64,000 nt of DNA from Maribacter dokdonensis DSW-8 (GCF_001447995.1 NZ_LDPE01000001.1:2166299-2230298), one strand, 5' to 3'; counted from the stretch's first letter, positions 37,885-46,669 are shown. The notes: a model not told the origin generated them from the sequence alone. Program-made: numbers and translations.

Positions 37885-38601
37885 TTCTGTTGCTTCATTC
37901 TTCTTATATGTTCCCATTTTTATAAGTTGCTCCAATAATTTTTCAGCTTCTTCTTCCTGTTCTAATTTTAGGTTCGCGAGCGCTGCATACCAATAGCCCT
38001 CATCTTTATACTCGCTATTTATTAATATAATTTCTTGGAATTTATCTGTGGCTTTTAAATAATCTCCCTTGGCAAGATAAGCTTGACCTAAATAAAAATC
38101 TACATAATCTAGTCTGGTCTTTTCCTTTAACTCAGTGAGGTAGGCAATAGCAGTTTCAAAATCATCAGTTTCGTAAGCTTCAAAGGCTAAGCGCTCCAAT
38201 GACTTATCAGTAGCATCGCCACGTGTAATTGTATATACCGTATTAGGGTATTTCTCATAATTGGAAGCATACAATTCTTCTGTTCCATGAAACATATAAG
38301 AATTAAATACAAACCAACTTAAACCTATTAATAAGGCAATACTAGCAGCTATTCTTAATGGTTTCCAGAAATTTTGTTGATTCTGGCTAGGTGCACCGCT
38401 TAATTCAGATTCAAAACCTTGTAGCTTTTTCTTAAGACTGTCATTTTCAATTTTTCGTACAACAGATTTTACATTCTTTTCAAATTCAAACTGCATTTTA
38501 AATTCTGCATCACTTTCTAAAAACTGGTTGAAATTGACCTTCTCATCTGCGGTCAATGAACCTTCAAAATATTTTAATAATAATTGTTCTTTATCCATCA
38601 T
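37864..38601 (-). CDS. Anti-sigma-like membrane protein with periplasmic TPRs
   Basis: The 245-residue protein has a cytoplasmic N-terminal helical region (1-80: 'LLLKYFEGSLTADEKVNFNQFL', a pattern shared by Bacteroidota anti-sigma factors), one transmembrane helix (82-102) and a periplasmic part with three or four TPR units ('AIAYLTELKEKTRLDYVDFYLGQ', 'ATDKFQEIILINSEYKDEGYWYA', in sequence). It is encoded directly after the sigma factor with a four-base ATGA overlap, the usual sigma/anti-sigma arrangement. Its last 21 bases overlap the end of the TPR-CHAT gene. The role as anti-sigma factor is inferred from layout, as no zinc motif is present. Confidence 0.75.
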   Translation of the reverse strand: MMDKEQLLLKYFEGSLTADEKVNFNQFLESDAEFKMQFEFEKNVKSVVRKIENDSLKKKLQGFESELSGAPSQNQQNFWKPLRIAASIALLIGLSWFVFNSYMFHGTEELYASNYEKYPNTVYTITRGDATDKSLERLAFEAYETDDFETAIAYLTELKEKTRLDYVDFYLGQAYLAKGDYLKATDKFQEIILINSEYKDEGYWYAALANLKLEQEEEAEKLLEQLIKMGTYKKNEATELLEKLN

Positions 38602-39170
38602 AATTTGGGGGCATTTTTAATGGCTTCCTTTAATGTTTTTAAACATCTGGATTTCTGACTTTTTACCACATTTTCACTGTTATAATTACCTTCGGTCATA
38701 ATTTCTTTGATGTTATACTGTTGGTAATAGAATAGCTTTAATATTTTTTGACATTTTTCTCCTAAAGCATCAAAGTACTTTTTTAATAATTTTTGTTCAG
38801 TTGACAAAGCATAATTGTCAATATCAAAAGCTTCGATTTCGTCATCTATTTCTTCTACGTTGTTCAATAATAATTCATTGTTCGTATGCTTATTTCTGTT
38901 TCGTAATCGCTCCATAATCTTATACTTACCTATACTAATTAGATACGTACTTAAAGAGCTTTTTAAAATCGTTAATTTTCCATTCTGAATATTCTCATAC
39001 AGTGCAACATACGCATCTTGGTAAGCATCTAAAACCTCTTCATCTGCCAGGGAATACCTTCTTGCAAAATTCAAGAATAATTCACGATTCTCTTCATATA
39101 CCTTTTTAAAAGCAGATTCAGAACCTTCTTTAAGTGCTTGTAATAAAGTTTCATCTGAATGATTTTCCAT
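38598..39170 (-). CDS. ECF-type RNA polymerase sigma factor
   Basis: The 190-residue protein has sigma region 2 (about 15-85, with 'FLNFARRYSLADEEVLDAYQDAYVALYENI') and region 4 (about 128-185, with 'LGEKCQKILKLFYYQQYNIKEI' followed by a helix-turn-helix 'NSENVVKSQKSRCLKTLKEA'). The order and lack of other regions make it an extracytoplasmic-function sigma factor. It is divergent from the secreted protein gene at 39280, whose upstream DNA carries the strongest candidate promoter, and precedes the anti-sigma gene. It probably reads the three TGTTAACCTTTTC sites of this locus. Confidence 0.87.
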   Translation of the reverse strand: MENHSDETLLQALKEGSESAFKKVYEENRELFLNFARRYSLADEEVLDAYQDAYVALYENIQNGKLTILKSSLSTYLISIGKYKIMERLRNRNKHTNNELLLNNVEEIDDEIEAFDIDNYALSTEQKLLKKYFDALGEKCQKILKLFYYQQYNIKEIMTEGNYNSENVVKSQKSRCLKTLKEAIKNAPKL

Positions 39171-39224
39171 TTAATGCATTTACGGATAAATAGTTAACAC
39201 TTAAAAGTAAAGAATTAAAGTGAA

Positions 39225-39255
39225 TGTTAACCTTTTCTTGCTATTAGCATGAATA
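39225..39255 (+). promoter_or_regulatory. Candidate ECF sigma promoter, site 3
   Basis: TGTTAACCTTTTC at 39225-39237 is followed after exactly 10 bases by CATGAATAG (39248). The ATG at 39280 is 42 bases after the 13-mer. The site lies in the gap between the divergent sigma factor gene and the secreted-protein gene, where an autoregulated ECF promoter is expected. Confidence 0.55.
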
Positions 39256-39279
39256 GTTGCAACCAAAAACTAAATCAAA

Positions 39280-39876
39280 ATGAAAATAGTAACCTTCTTA
39301 TTTATATGTACAGCATCAATTATCATGAATGCGCAACTAGTACTTGATGATTTTACCACTGGTGAAATCAACCATTTGACATTTACCGATATGAATGAAA
39401 ATAGAAAACTACAAACAGGCAATCACATCATAGGTCAGCACCGGCAGGTTTTTGCAAAGCTCAATCAAAACCCTTTTGAACACAACATGCAATTAAGTAT
39501 AAAAAAAGGGCTACTCGTCATGAGCTACGGTTATGACACCAGGGGTACAACTTATTTAAATTACGGAGTCAATAAAAATGGAAATGCGCCACTAAATATA
39601 GATGCCAGCAAATACAAGTCTTTAAAAGTAGAATTTGAGGCTAAAAGTACGGTAAACGGTATAAACTTGAATCTTTTTACAAATACCACTTATGCTGCAT
39701 ACGGCAAACATGTACCGGCTCGCGAAGGAAAGTTCGTCTTTACCATTCCGTTTTCAGAAATAAAGCCAACCGGCGATGATTTTACATTTTCCGATATTGA
39801 TTTTATAAGGTTACAATTCGATTCAAGAAGTAAAACCGGTTGTAACATGGCAATATCAAAAATTTGGTTCGAATAA
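39280..39876 (+). CDS. Secreted hypothetical protein, carbohydrate-binding-like fold
   Basis: The 198-residue product has a signal peptide (to about 19, 'IIMNAQ') and a beta-sandwich pattern: 'LVLDDFTTGEINHLTF', 'KYKSLKVEFEAKS', 'GKFVFTIPFSEIKP' and 'DIDFIRLQFDSRS', ending in 'KIWFE'. This resembles CIA30/CBM11-like galactose-binding folds, though no binding residues can be named. It begins 29 bases before the next gene's start after its stop and has ECF-like promoter site 3, so both genes probably form one induced transcript. Confidence 0.65.
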   Translation: MKIVTFLFICTASIIMNAQLVLDDFTTGEINHLTFTDMNENRKLQTGNHIIGQHRQVFAKLNQNPFEHNMQLSIKKGLLVMSYGYDTRGTTYLNYGVNKNGNAPLNIDASKYKSLKVEFEAKSTVNGINLNLFTNTTYAAYGKHVPAREGKFVFTIPFSEIKPTGDDFTFSDIDFIRLQFDSRSKTGCNMAISKIWFE

Positions 39877-39905
39877 ATATTTAATAAACTATAAAAACAG
39901 AAATT

Positions 39906-40454
39906 ATGAAAAATTACAAGAAAACCATTTTATTAGGGGTATTCGCATTAACAGTATGTTCTTTCAAAGTTACCAAGGCAGCAGACAACCCAGAAGTAAT
40001 GAAATCATCTGTTACTTGCGAAAATTTAGCGTACGACAATGCCGTTTTTGAACGGTTAGTGTCCAAAATAAATGAGGGATACATTTTTAACGCGCATATA
40101 AGCTCATCAACAGTTAAAAAAGATGGTAACGTAGAATTACCCTTTACAACATTTGGCTCAGGACCTTTAAACTTGAAAAAAGGAGATATCGTAACAGTTG
40201 ATAATGTAAAAACCGCTTTTAATGACCGAAACAATTTTCAAAGTAAAAAGACTGTTGAAAGCTTATCGATTACATCTTCTGGAAGCAATGTGAAAGTAAA
40301 AATGAACTTTCATACCTGGAGTCAGAACGTAGAACTTTCTAATGTAAAAATCACAAAAGAAAGGTTTGGATACTTTATCACCGGATCACAGTCAAATAGT
40401 ACCAAAACAGTATATTATACTATTACCATTTCTCACAGAGGAAAACTTATTTAA
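39906..40454 (+). CDS. Secreted hypothetical protein, possible paralogue of 33766 gene
   Basis: The 182-residue product has a signal peptide (to about 25, 'VTKAAD'). The mature protein is beta-rich, with 'IFNAHISSSTVKKDGN', 'NVKVKMNFHTWSQNVEL' and 'GYFITGSQSNSTKTVYYTITI'. It resembles the 33766 product in length and strand order. It follows the 39280 gene by 29 bases and ends before a terminator, closing a two-gene operon under promoter site 3. Function is unknown. Confidence 0.65.
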   Translation: MKNYKKTILLGVFALTVCSFKVTKAADNPEVMKSSVTCENLAYDNAVFERLVSKINEGYIFNAHISSSTVKKDGNVELPFTTFGSGPLNLKKGDIVTVDNVKTAFNDRNNFQSKKTVESLSITSSGSNVKVKMNFHTWSQNVELSNVKITKERFGYFITGSQSNSTKTVYYTITISHRGKLI

Positions 40455-40478
40455 TATTTAATTTGCCTAGTATATATC

Positions 40479-40507
40479 AAAAACCGAGGTAGTTCTCTCG
40501 GTTTTTT
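40479..40507 (+). terminator. Intrinsic terminator
   Basis: AAACCGAG (40481-40488), an eight-base loop and CTCGGTTT (40497-40504) are followed by T residues. It ends the 39280-39906 operon. Confidence 0.8.
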
Positions 40508-40640
40508 TATGCTTTAAAACTTAATAAACTTTGTCAATTTTTATATCAACTTCACATTAAAAACAACTTAAAACAACACAAATCTTCCTTTTCTTAAATT
40601 CTTTGCTATTTTAGTTATAACCAAGAGAATAATAACGGGT

Positions 40641-41729
40641 ATGGGTTTGTCTCCTAAATCAAAGAGAAGATTACAACGTATTTTACCATTTGGTGTAATA
40701 TGGTGCGTAATTGGTCTTTTTGTTTTATTTATTCAAGAAGCAGCTACCGGCAATAAAAACATAAACCCAAATGCAGCAATTACACTAACTCCTAAGGTAT
40801 TTGTATTTGCTATGACCTCGGTTACGCTAATTGGTTTGTTGATGGGAACTATAGAAGTACTTTGGTTAGGTAATTTGTTCAACAATAAAAGCTTTTACAA
40901 GAAAATACTTTACAAACTAAGTTTGTATTCATTTCTACTGCTGATTACCATTATAATTGTATATCCAATAGCCGCTTCTATAGAATTGGGCTTACCAGTA
41001 TTTCATCAATTGGTATTACAAAAGTTATCTAATTTTTTAATAAGCCTAGACTTTTTAAGTACCATGGTTTCCATTGCAGTAAGCCTATTTGCAGGACTCT
41101 TCTATTCGGAAATTAGTCAGAATGTGGGTGATGCCGTACTCAAGAACTTTTTTACCGGAAAATACCACAAGCCCATTCAAGAAAAGCGCATATTTCTTTT
41201 TTGCGATATGAAGTCGTCTACCACCATTGCAGAACATTTGGGGCATATTGAATATTTTAAAATGCTTAAAGCGTACTATGCAGATTTTACCAATGCCATA
41301 ATCAATCATTCTGGTTCGGTTTATCAATACGTAGGCGATGAAATCATCATCTCTTGGAAGTATGAGGAAGGAATAAAAAACAACAACTGGATCAATTGCT
41401 TTTTAGCCATGAAACAAGACTTGCATAATAAGGCGGAATGGTACAACAACAATTTTGGTGTAGCGCCCACTTTTAAATCTGGCTTTCACGTTGGCGAAGT
41501 AACAACCGGCGAAATAGGTACGCTAAAAAAAGAAATTATATTTACCGGTGATGTTTTAAATACAACCGCAAGAATTCAAGGGCTCTGTAACACTTATAAC
41601 GTTGACATTTTAATCTCTGAAAAGCTCATTAAAGAACTAAAACCAGAGGAAAGCTTGAAAATTATGTCACAAGGTATCGCCGAATTAAAGGGTAAGGAGG
41701 AAAAAATGGAACTTTTTACTTTAGTCTAA
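40641..41729 (+). CDS. Membrane class III adenylate/guanylate cyclase
   Basis: The 362-residue protein has four transmembrane helices (about 14-34, 50-72, 88-112 and 130-150) and a cytoplasmic cyclase domain (about 178-355). Catalytic features are visible: the metal Asp in 'LFCDMKSSTTIAEHLG', a second Asp in 'YVGDEIIISW', the Asn and Arg of 'LNTTARIQG', and the 'SGFHVGEVTTGEIG' strand. It makes cAMP or cGMP; nucleotide choice cannot be fixed by eye. The acetyltransferase gene follows 29 bases later. A tandem cNBD protein starts at the other end of the window. Confidence 0.87.
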   Translation: MGLSPKSKRRLQRILPFGVIWCVIGLFVLFIQEAATGNKNINPNAAITLTPKVFVFAMTSVTLIGLLMGTIEVLWLGNLFNNKSFYKKILYKLSLYSFLLLITIIIVYPIAASIELGLPVFHQLVLQKLSNFLISLDFLSTMVSIAVSLFAGLFYSEISQNVGDAVLKNFFTGKYHKPIQEKRIFLFCDMKSSTTIAEHLGHIEYFKMLKAYYADFTNAIINHSGSVYQYVGDEIIISWKYEEGIKNNNWINCFLAMKQDLHNKAEWYNNNFGVAPTFKSGFHVGEVTTGEIGTLKKEIIFTGDVLNTTARIQGLCNTYNVDILISEKLIKELKPEESLKIMSQGIAELKGKEEKMELFTLV

Positions 41730-41758
41730 ATTACCTATCTCAATTAAAGAAACATTTT

Positions 41759-42379
41759 ATGAATATCCCTGATAAAAACACCCTATTTCCATTAGAAAAC
41801 TATAAGAGATTGTGTTTTCTAAAAAACATTATTAAAAACCCGAATATTATTGTAGGTGATTATACCTATTATGATGATTTTGAAGACGTAGCCAATTTTG
41901 AAAAAAATGTAAAATATCATTTTGATTTTGTTGGCGATAAACTAATCATTGGAAAGTTCTGCATGATTGCTTCAAATGTCACCTTTATTATGAACGGAGC
42001 CAATCATTTAAGCAATTCCATTTCAGCTTACCCATTTGCTATTTTTGGAAAGGATTGGCAACATGCCATGGATGGAAAAAACTACCCTACCAAAGGTAAT
42101 ACCGTAATAGGCAATGATGTGTGGATCGGCTACAACGCCACCATTATGCCCGGAGTAAATATTGGTGATGGGGCCATAATTGCAAGTAATGCAACCGTAA
42201 CAAAAGATGTACTGCCATACTCCATTGTTGGCGGAAATCCTGCCAAGCTTATTAAGAAGCGATTCTCGGATAAAGAAATTGCTAACCTTTTAGAATTGAA
42301 ATGGTGGAACTGGCCTATAGAGCAGATTACCGCAAATGTGCATCATCTTACAGGTGAAAATTTAGAAGAGCTAAATTAA
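41759..42379 (+). CDS. Vat/CatB-type hexapeptide acetyltransferase
   Basis: The 206-residue protein is a left-handed beta-helix acetyltransferase of the xenobiotic (XAT) branch: 'IVGDYTYYDDFEDVANFEKNV' near the N-terminus, the loop 'MNGANHLSNSISAYPFAIFG' (with the catalytic His of 'GANH'), then hexapeptide repeats 'VIGNDVWIGYNATIMPGVNIGDGAIIASNATV' in register, and the tail 'VGGNPAKLIKKRFSD' and 'LLELKWWNWP'. Relatives acetylate streptogramin A or chloramphenicol, but most chromosomal members have unknown substrates. It ends one base before the convergent RidA gene. Confidence 0.85.
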   Translation: MNIPDKNTLFPLENYKRLCFLKNIIKNPNIIVGDYTYYDDFEDVANFEKNVKYHFDFVGDKLIIGKFCMIASNVTFIMNGANHLSNSISAYPFAIFGKDWQHAMDGKNYPTKGNTVIGNDVWIGYNATIMPGVNIGDGAIIASNATVTKDVLPYSIVGGNPAKLIKKRFSDKEIANLLELKWWNWPIEQITANVHHLTGENLEELN

Positions 42380-42952
42380 TTACTCGTAAACCTCAACAAC
42401 CATTTCTATCTCTACAGCCATACCAACAGGTAAAGATACCATACCAACCGCGGCACGCGCATGTTTGCCATTTTCACCAAAAACTTCGACCATTAAATCT
42501 GAAAAACCATTGATTACTTTAGAATGATCTGTAAAATCCGGAGAAGCATTCACCATACCGTGTGCACTAACTATTCGTTTTACTTTGTTCAGGTTGCCCA
42601 GTTCGGCTTTTAAAACGGAAAGTTGATTAATACCCGCTTCTCTTGCCGCTTGGTAGCCCTGCTCTACGGTTAAACTATCGCCCAATTTACCTATCATGTA
42701 CTCACCATTAGCTTGTTTTGGTCCTTTACCGGCTAAAAACAATAAATTTCCAGCTCTTACAACGTGTTGGTAGTTTGCAATGGGAACACCCTGATCTCTA
42801 AGTTCTATACCTAAACTATCTAACTTGGCTTCTGGGTTATAATTAGAATTTGCTGTTTCTTGAATTAATTCTTCCCGTTGTTGAGTTTCTTTGGTTTTAT
42901 CTGCACAACTGATCAACAAAAAAGTTAGAACGATATATATAAAATGTTTCAT
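42380..42952 (-). CDS. Exported RidA-family lipoprotein
   Basis: The 190-residue protein carries a lipoprotein signal ('FLLISC', Cys at about 16) before a complete RidA/YjgF domain (about 45-190). Typical features are 'YQHVVRAGNLLFLAGKGP', the Arg in 'KHARAAVGMVSLPVG' that binds the carboxylate in deaminating members, and 'VEIEMVVEVYE' at the end. RidA proteins normally hydrolyse reactive imines in the cytoplasm, so export is unusual. The 'GxxSLP' pattern suggests the ligand site is intact. It is divergent from the MFS gene. Confidence 0.85.
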   Translation of the reverse strand: MKHFIYIVLTFLLISCADKTKETQQREELIQETANSNYNPEAKLDSLGIELRDQGVPIANYQHVVRAGNLLFLAGKGPKQANGEYMIGKLGDSLTVEQGYQAAREAGINQLSVLKAELGNLNKVKRIVSAHGMVNASPDFTDHSKVINGFSDLMVEVFGENGKHARAAVGMVSLPVGMAVEIEMVVEVYE

Positions 42953-43144
42953 TACAGGTCAGTTTATTTGAAATTATTATGGTTACAAGTTACCTAATAC
43001 TTCATTATCAACATAATACCTTAAAATTCACTTGCCATTGTATTGCATAAAAAACACTAAATATTAAACAAATACTATTTTTTGTGTATTCTGTCGTAGT
43101 TAAGGTATCATTTTACTAAAAAAGCATTGATATTATTTCATTTT

Positions 43145-43156
43145 TATTAGTTTAGC
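43145..43156 (+). promoter_or_regulatory. Candidate promoter, TATTAGTTTAGC
   Basis: This site is a one-base variant of the 12-mer at 13194 and 24195 and lies 36 bases before the ATG at 43192. A TTG lies about 18-20 bases upstream (near 43123), a reasonable spacing for a primary sigma promoter of Bacteroidota. Confidence 0.45.
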
Positions 43157-43191
43157 AAATTAACCAAAACAACAACTAAATCAATTTAAAT

Positions 43192-44436
43192 ATGGAAAGT
43201 TCTACAGCGACTTCTAAGGTAAATGCGAATAGGCTCTTTTATGCCAGTTGCTTTGCCCTAATTACAACGGCATTCTCATTTGCCATAGCAGCAGGTATTT
43301 TAGATCAATTAAAAACGGAACTGGCATTAAGTGCAAGTCAAGCCGGTTTGATTACCTCTATGTGGTTTTTAGGTTTCCCCATAGCTATGGTAATCGGTGG
43401 TTTGATCTACCATAAAGTAGGGGGCAAAGTAATTATGCAATTTGCCTTCTTTGCGCATTCAATCGGTATTTTACTTTTAATATTCTCTGGCAACTATATA
43501 GGTCTTTTGATAGCCAACTTGCTTATAGGTCTTGGTAACGGTTGTACCGAAGCGGCATGTAACCCAATGATTGCAGATGCGTACAAGGGAAACAGAATGA
43601 GCACAATGCTTAACCGTTTTCACATGTGGTTTCCTGGTGGAATAGCCGTTGGTAGTTTACTTTCTGGTTTTATGACGGATTTTGGTATTACAGGACAAAG
43701 TCAAGTATGGTTATTATTAATACCTGCGATAATTTATGCCTTTTTATTTTACGGACAAACTTGGCCTAAGGCTAAGATAGAGGAAGCGGCAACTATTAGC
43801 GGAAACCTGAAAGGCATGTTCACTCCCTTATTTTTATTCATAGGAGTTTGTATGGCATTAACTGCCATATCAGAATTTGGTCCTAACCAATGGGTAGGTC
43901 TAATTCTTTCTAAAAGTGGAGCAGAACCAACGCTAATATTAGCATTGACTGCCGGATTGATGGCCGTTGCAAGATTCTTTGGCGGTAGTATGGTTGCTCA
44001 GTTCAACCAAACGGGTGTGCTTTTGGGTTCTGCCGTACTTGCTACTTTAGGCATTTATCTTTTTAGTACACAAACTGGAACTATGGCTTACGTAGCCGCT
44101 ATAATCTTTGCTCTGGGTGTTGCCTATTTCTGGCCTAATATGATTGGCTTAACCGCTACCAAAACTCCAAAAACCGGAGCTTTGGGCATGTCTATTATTG
44201 GTGCGATAGGAATGTTCTCTACATCAATTTTTCAACCAATCATTGGTGGTTGGATCGATGCAGATAGAGCTGCTGCCGAAGCCCAAGGGTTTACAGGTGA
44301 TGAATTAGAATTGGTTTCCGGTCAAGAAACGTTAAGTACCATGGTACTGTTTCCTGCAATTCTAATTGTTTTGTTCACTATTCTATATTTCTGGTTAAGA
44401 AGTAAAGAAAGTAAAGGAGAAATTGCAACGGCATAA
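43192..44436 (+). CDS. Major facilitator superfamily transporter
   Basis: The 414-residue integral membrane protein has twelve predicted transmembrane helices. The cytoplasmic loop after helix 2 carries 'GGLIYHKVGGKVIMQ', a diverged MFS signature, and 'GLGNGCTEAACNPMIADAYKGNR' lies in helix 4 and the following loop. This pattern resembles sugar:proton or FucP-like transporters in Bacteroidota, though the substrate is not clear. It is a single gene closed by a terminator at 44457. Confidence 0.87.
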   Translation: MESSTATSKVNANRLFYASCFALITTAFSFAIAAGILDQLKTELALSASQAGLITSMWFLGFPIAMVIGGLIYHKVGGKVIMQFAFFAHSIGILLLIFSGNYIGLLIANLLIGLGNGCTEAACNPMIADAYKGNRMSTMLNRFHMWFPGGIAVGSLLSGFMTDFGITGQSQVWLLLIPAIIYAFLFYGQTWPKAKIEEAATISGNLKGMFTPLFLFIGVCMALTAISEFGPNQWVGLILSKSGAEPTLILALTAGLMAVARFFGGSMVAQFNQTGVLLGSAVLATLGIYLFSTQTGTMAYVAAIIFALGVAYFWPNMIGLTATKTPKTGALGMSIIGAIGMFSTSIFQPIIGGWIDADRAAAEAQGFTGDELELVSGQETLSTMVLFPAILIVLFTILYFWLRSKESKGEIATA

Positions 44437-44456
44437 TTATGCCGATTAAAATAAAG

Positions 44457-44490
44457 AAAGCCGAGCAATAGATTTGCTCGGCTTTTTTTT
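44457..44490 (+). terminator. Intrinsic terminator
   Basis: AAAGCCGAGCAA (44457-44468), a five-base loop and TTGCTCGGCTTT (44474-44485) form a perfect 12-base stem running into a T-tract. It lies between convergent MFS and mutase genes and may serve both. Confidence 0.88.
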
Positions 44491-44506
44491 ATTCGATTTT
44501 TTAAAC

Positions 44507-46669
44507 TTATTCCAAAAGTAGCTCTAACAATTGAATGGCTGCATCACTAATCTTCGTTCCCGGACCAAATACGGCAGTAGCCCCCGCTTCCTTCAAAAAG
44601 TCATAATCTTGTTTTGGCACCACTCCCCCAACAATGACCATAATGTCTTCACGGCCGTAGCTTTTTAGTTCCTTAATAACTTCGGGTACTAGTGTTTTAT
44701 GTCCGCCAGCAAGTGATGAAATTCCTAAAACATGTACATCGTTTTCTACCGCCTGTTTTGCGGTTTCTTTTGGTGTTTGAAAAAGCGGACCTATATCTAC
44801 ATCGAACCCTAGGTCAGCATAACCGGTTGCCACCACTTTAGCCCCACGATCATGACCGTCCTGTCCCATTTTAGCTACCATTATACGTGGTCTACGACCA
44901 TCTTGCTCGGCAAACCGATCGGCTAGCTCCTGCGCTTTTTTAAAGCTTTTATCTTCTTTGATTTCTCTTGAATACACCCCTGTAAATGAATTTATAATAG
45001 CTTTATGTCTGCCAAAAGCCTCTTCTAAAGCACTACTGATTTCACCTAAAGTTGCTCTTTCCCTTGCAGCAGATACCGCTAAAGCTAGCAAATTTTCTTC
45101 CGAATCACTATCATCTAATTTATTCTTTGCAGCGATAGTTAGTTCTTTCAGCTTTTTGGCAACCACTGCGGTATTTCTATTTGCCTTAACTTCTTCTAAT
45201 CGTTGTAACTGCTGTCTTCGTACTTCTTTATTATCGACCTCCAAAATCTGAAGCTCATCTTCTTCTGTCAATTGATACTTATTGACCCCAACGATTACAT
45301 CTTGTTCGCTATCTATACGCGCTTGTTTTCTTGCTGCGGCTTCTTCAATTCTGGTTTTAGGTATTCCAGTTTCTATAGCTTTGGTCATGCCGCCAAGATT
45401 CTCTACTTCTTGCATCAACTCCCACGCCTTGTGCACCAAATCATGTGTTAGTTTCTCTACATAATAACTACCTGCCCAAGGGTCAACGGTTTTGGTCACG
45501 TTTGTTTCATGCTGCAAGTATAATTGTGTTTCCCTAGCTATACGTGCAGAGAAATCCGTAGGTAAGGCAATTGCCTCATCCAATGCATTGGTATGTAAAC
45601 TTTGTGTACCGCCAAAAACGGCAGCCGCTGCCTCTATAGTAGTCCTTGCCACATTATTGAAAGGATCTTGCTCCGTTAAGCTCCAACCACTGGTTTGACA
45701 ATGTGTTCTCAGCATCAATGATTTTTCGTTCTTTGGATCAAATTCTTTCACCACCTTTGCCCACAACATTCTGGCAGCACGCATTTTGGCTATTTCCATA
45801 AAATGGTTCATACCAATTCCCCAGAAAAAAGAAAGTCTAGGCGCAAAATCATCAATCTTCAAACCTGCTTTTAAGCCAGTTCTAATGTACTCCAAACCGT
45901 CTGACAACGTATATGCCAATTCTAAATGGGCAGGTGCACCAGCTTCGTGCATATGGTAACCAGAAATACTTATACTATTGAACTTGGGCATATATTTACT
46001 GGTATACTCAAAAATATCAGCAACCAATTGCATAGATGGTTTTGGTGGATAGATATACGTATTACGCACCATAAACTCCTTGAGAATATCATTCTGTATA
46101 GTTCCAGATAACTTTTCTAAAGAAACTCCTTGTTCTTCTGCCGCTACAATATAAAATGCCATTATAGGCAGCACGGCACCGTTCATGGTCATGGATACTG
46201 ACATTTCATTCAAAGGAATACCTTTAAAAAGTACCTTCATGTCCTCAACCGTATCTATGGCAACACCCGCCTTACCTACATCGCCAACAACACGTTCATG
46301 ATCACTATCATATCCTCTGTGTGTAGGAAGATCAAAGGCGACCGACAAACCTTTTTGACCTGCTTTTAAATTTTTTCTATAGAATTCATTGCTCTCCTCT
46401 GCAGTGGAAAAACCGGCGTATTGCCTTATGGTCCAAGGTCTTTGTACATACATGGTTACATAAGGCCCTCTAAGAAACGGCGGTAAGCCCGCTGCAAAGT
46501 TTAAATGCTCTACCTCATCTAAATCTTGTTTGGCATATCTATTTTTCAACGGAATACTTTCGGCCGTAGTAAACAAGGTTTCGTCCAAATCATTACTAAT
46601 GGCATTTTGTTGCTTACCATTATCAGGAAAAGTGTCTAGTTGTATATGTTGCAAGTCTTTTCTACTCAT
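44507..46669 (-). CDS. scpA: Methylmalonyl-CoA mutase, large (catalytic) subunit
   Basis: The 720-residue protein has the TIM-barrel substrate domain ('[18 protein letters not shown]' near residue 75, and '[27 protein letters not shown]' in parts following) and a C-terminal B12-binding domain with the base-off signature '[20 protein letters not shown]' near 596-615. It interconverts (R)-methylmalonyl-CoA and succinyl-CoA using adenosylcobalamin, with the small subunit encoded just upstream (8-base overlap). It supports propionate or branched-chain amino acid use. No B12 riboswitch is seen nearby. Confidence 0.93.
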   Translation of the reverse strand: MSRKDLQHIQLDTFPDNGKQQNAISNDLDETLFTTAESIPLKNRYAKQDLDEVEHLNFAAGLPPFLRGPYVTMYVQRPWTIRQYAGFSTAEESNEFYRKNLKAGQKGLSVAFDLPTHRGYDSDHERVVGDVGKAGVAIDTVEDMKVLFKGIPLNEMSVSMTMNGAVLPIMAFYIVAAEEQGVSLEKLSGTIQNDILKEFMVRNTYIYPPKPSMQLVADIFEYTSKYMPKFNSISISGYHMHEAGAPAHLELAYTLSDGLEYIRTGLKAGLKIDDFAPRLSFFWGIGMNHFMEIAKMRAARMLWAKVVKEFDPKNEKSLMLRTHCQTSGWSLTEQDPFNNVARTTIEAAAAVFGGTQSLHTNALDEAIALPTDFSARIARETQLYLQHETNVTKTVDPWAGSYYVEKLTHDLVHKAWELMQEVENLGGMTKAIETGIPKTRIEEAAARKQARIDSEQDVIVGVNKYQLTEEDELQILEVDNKEVRRQQLQRLEEVKANRNTAVVAKKLKELTIAAKNKLDDSDSEENLLALAVSAARERATLGEISSALEEAFGRHKAIINSFTGVYSREIKEDKSFKKAQELADRFAEQDGRRPRIMVAKMGQDGHDRGAKVVATGYADLGFDVDIGPLFQTPKETAKQAVENDVHVLGISSLAGGHKTLVPEVIKELKSYGREDIMVIVGGVVPKQDYDFLKEAGATAVFGPGTKISDAAIQLLELLLE

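Noticed and set aside
35134..39170. CRISPR type III-E (Craspase) locus
   Set aside because: No gRAMP/Cas7-11, Csx30/31, cas1/cas2 or repeat-spacer array is present in the window; only the CHAT/sigma theme is shared.
39193..39199. TGTTAAC on the minus strand, 23 bases before the sigma factor ATG
   Set aside because: It matches only the first seven bases of the 13-mer and is too close to the start codon to serve as a -35 box, unless the true start is farther inside the gene.
41759..42379. Vat-type acetyltransferase as an acquired antibiotic-resistance gene
   Set aside because: Base composition and setting look native, and chromosomal members of the family mostly have other or unknown substrates.
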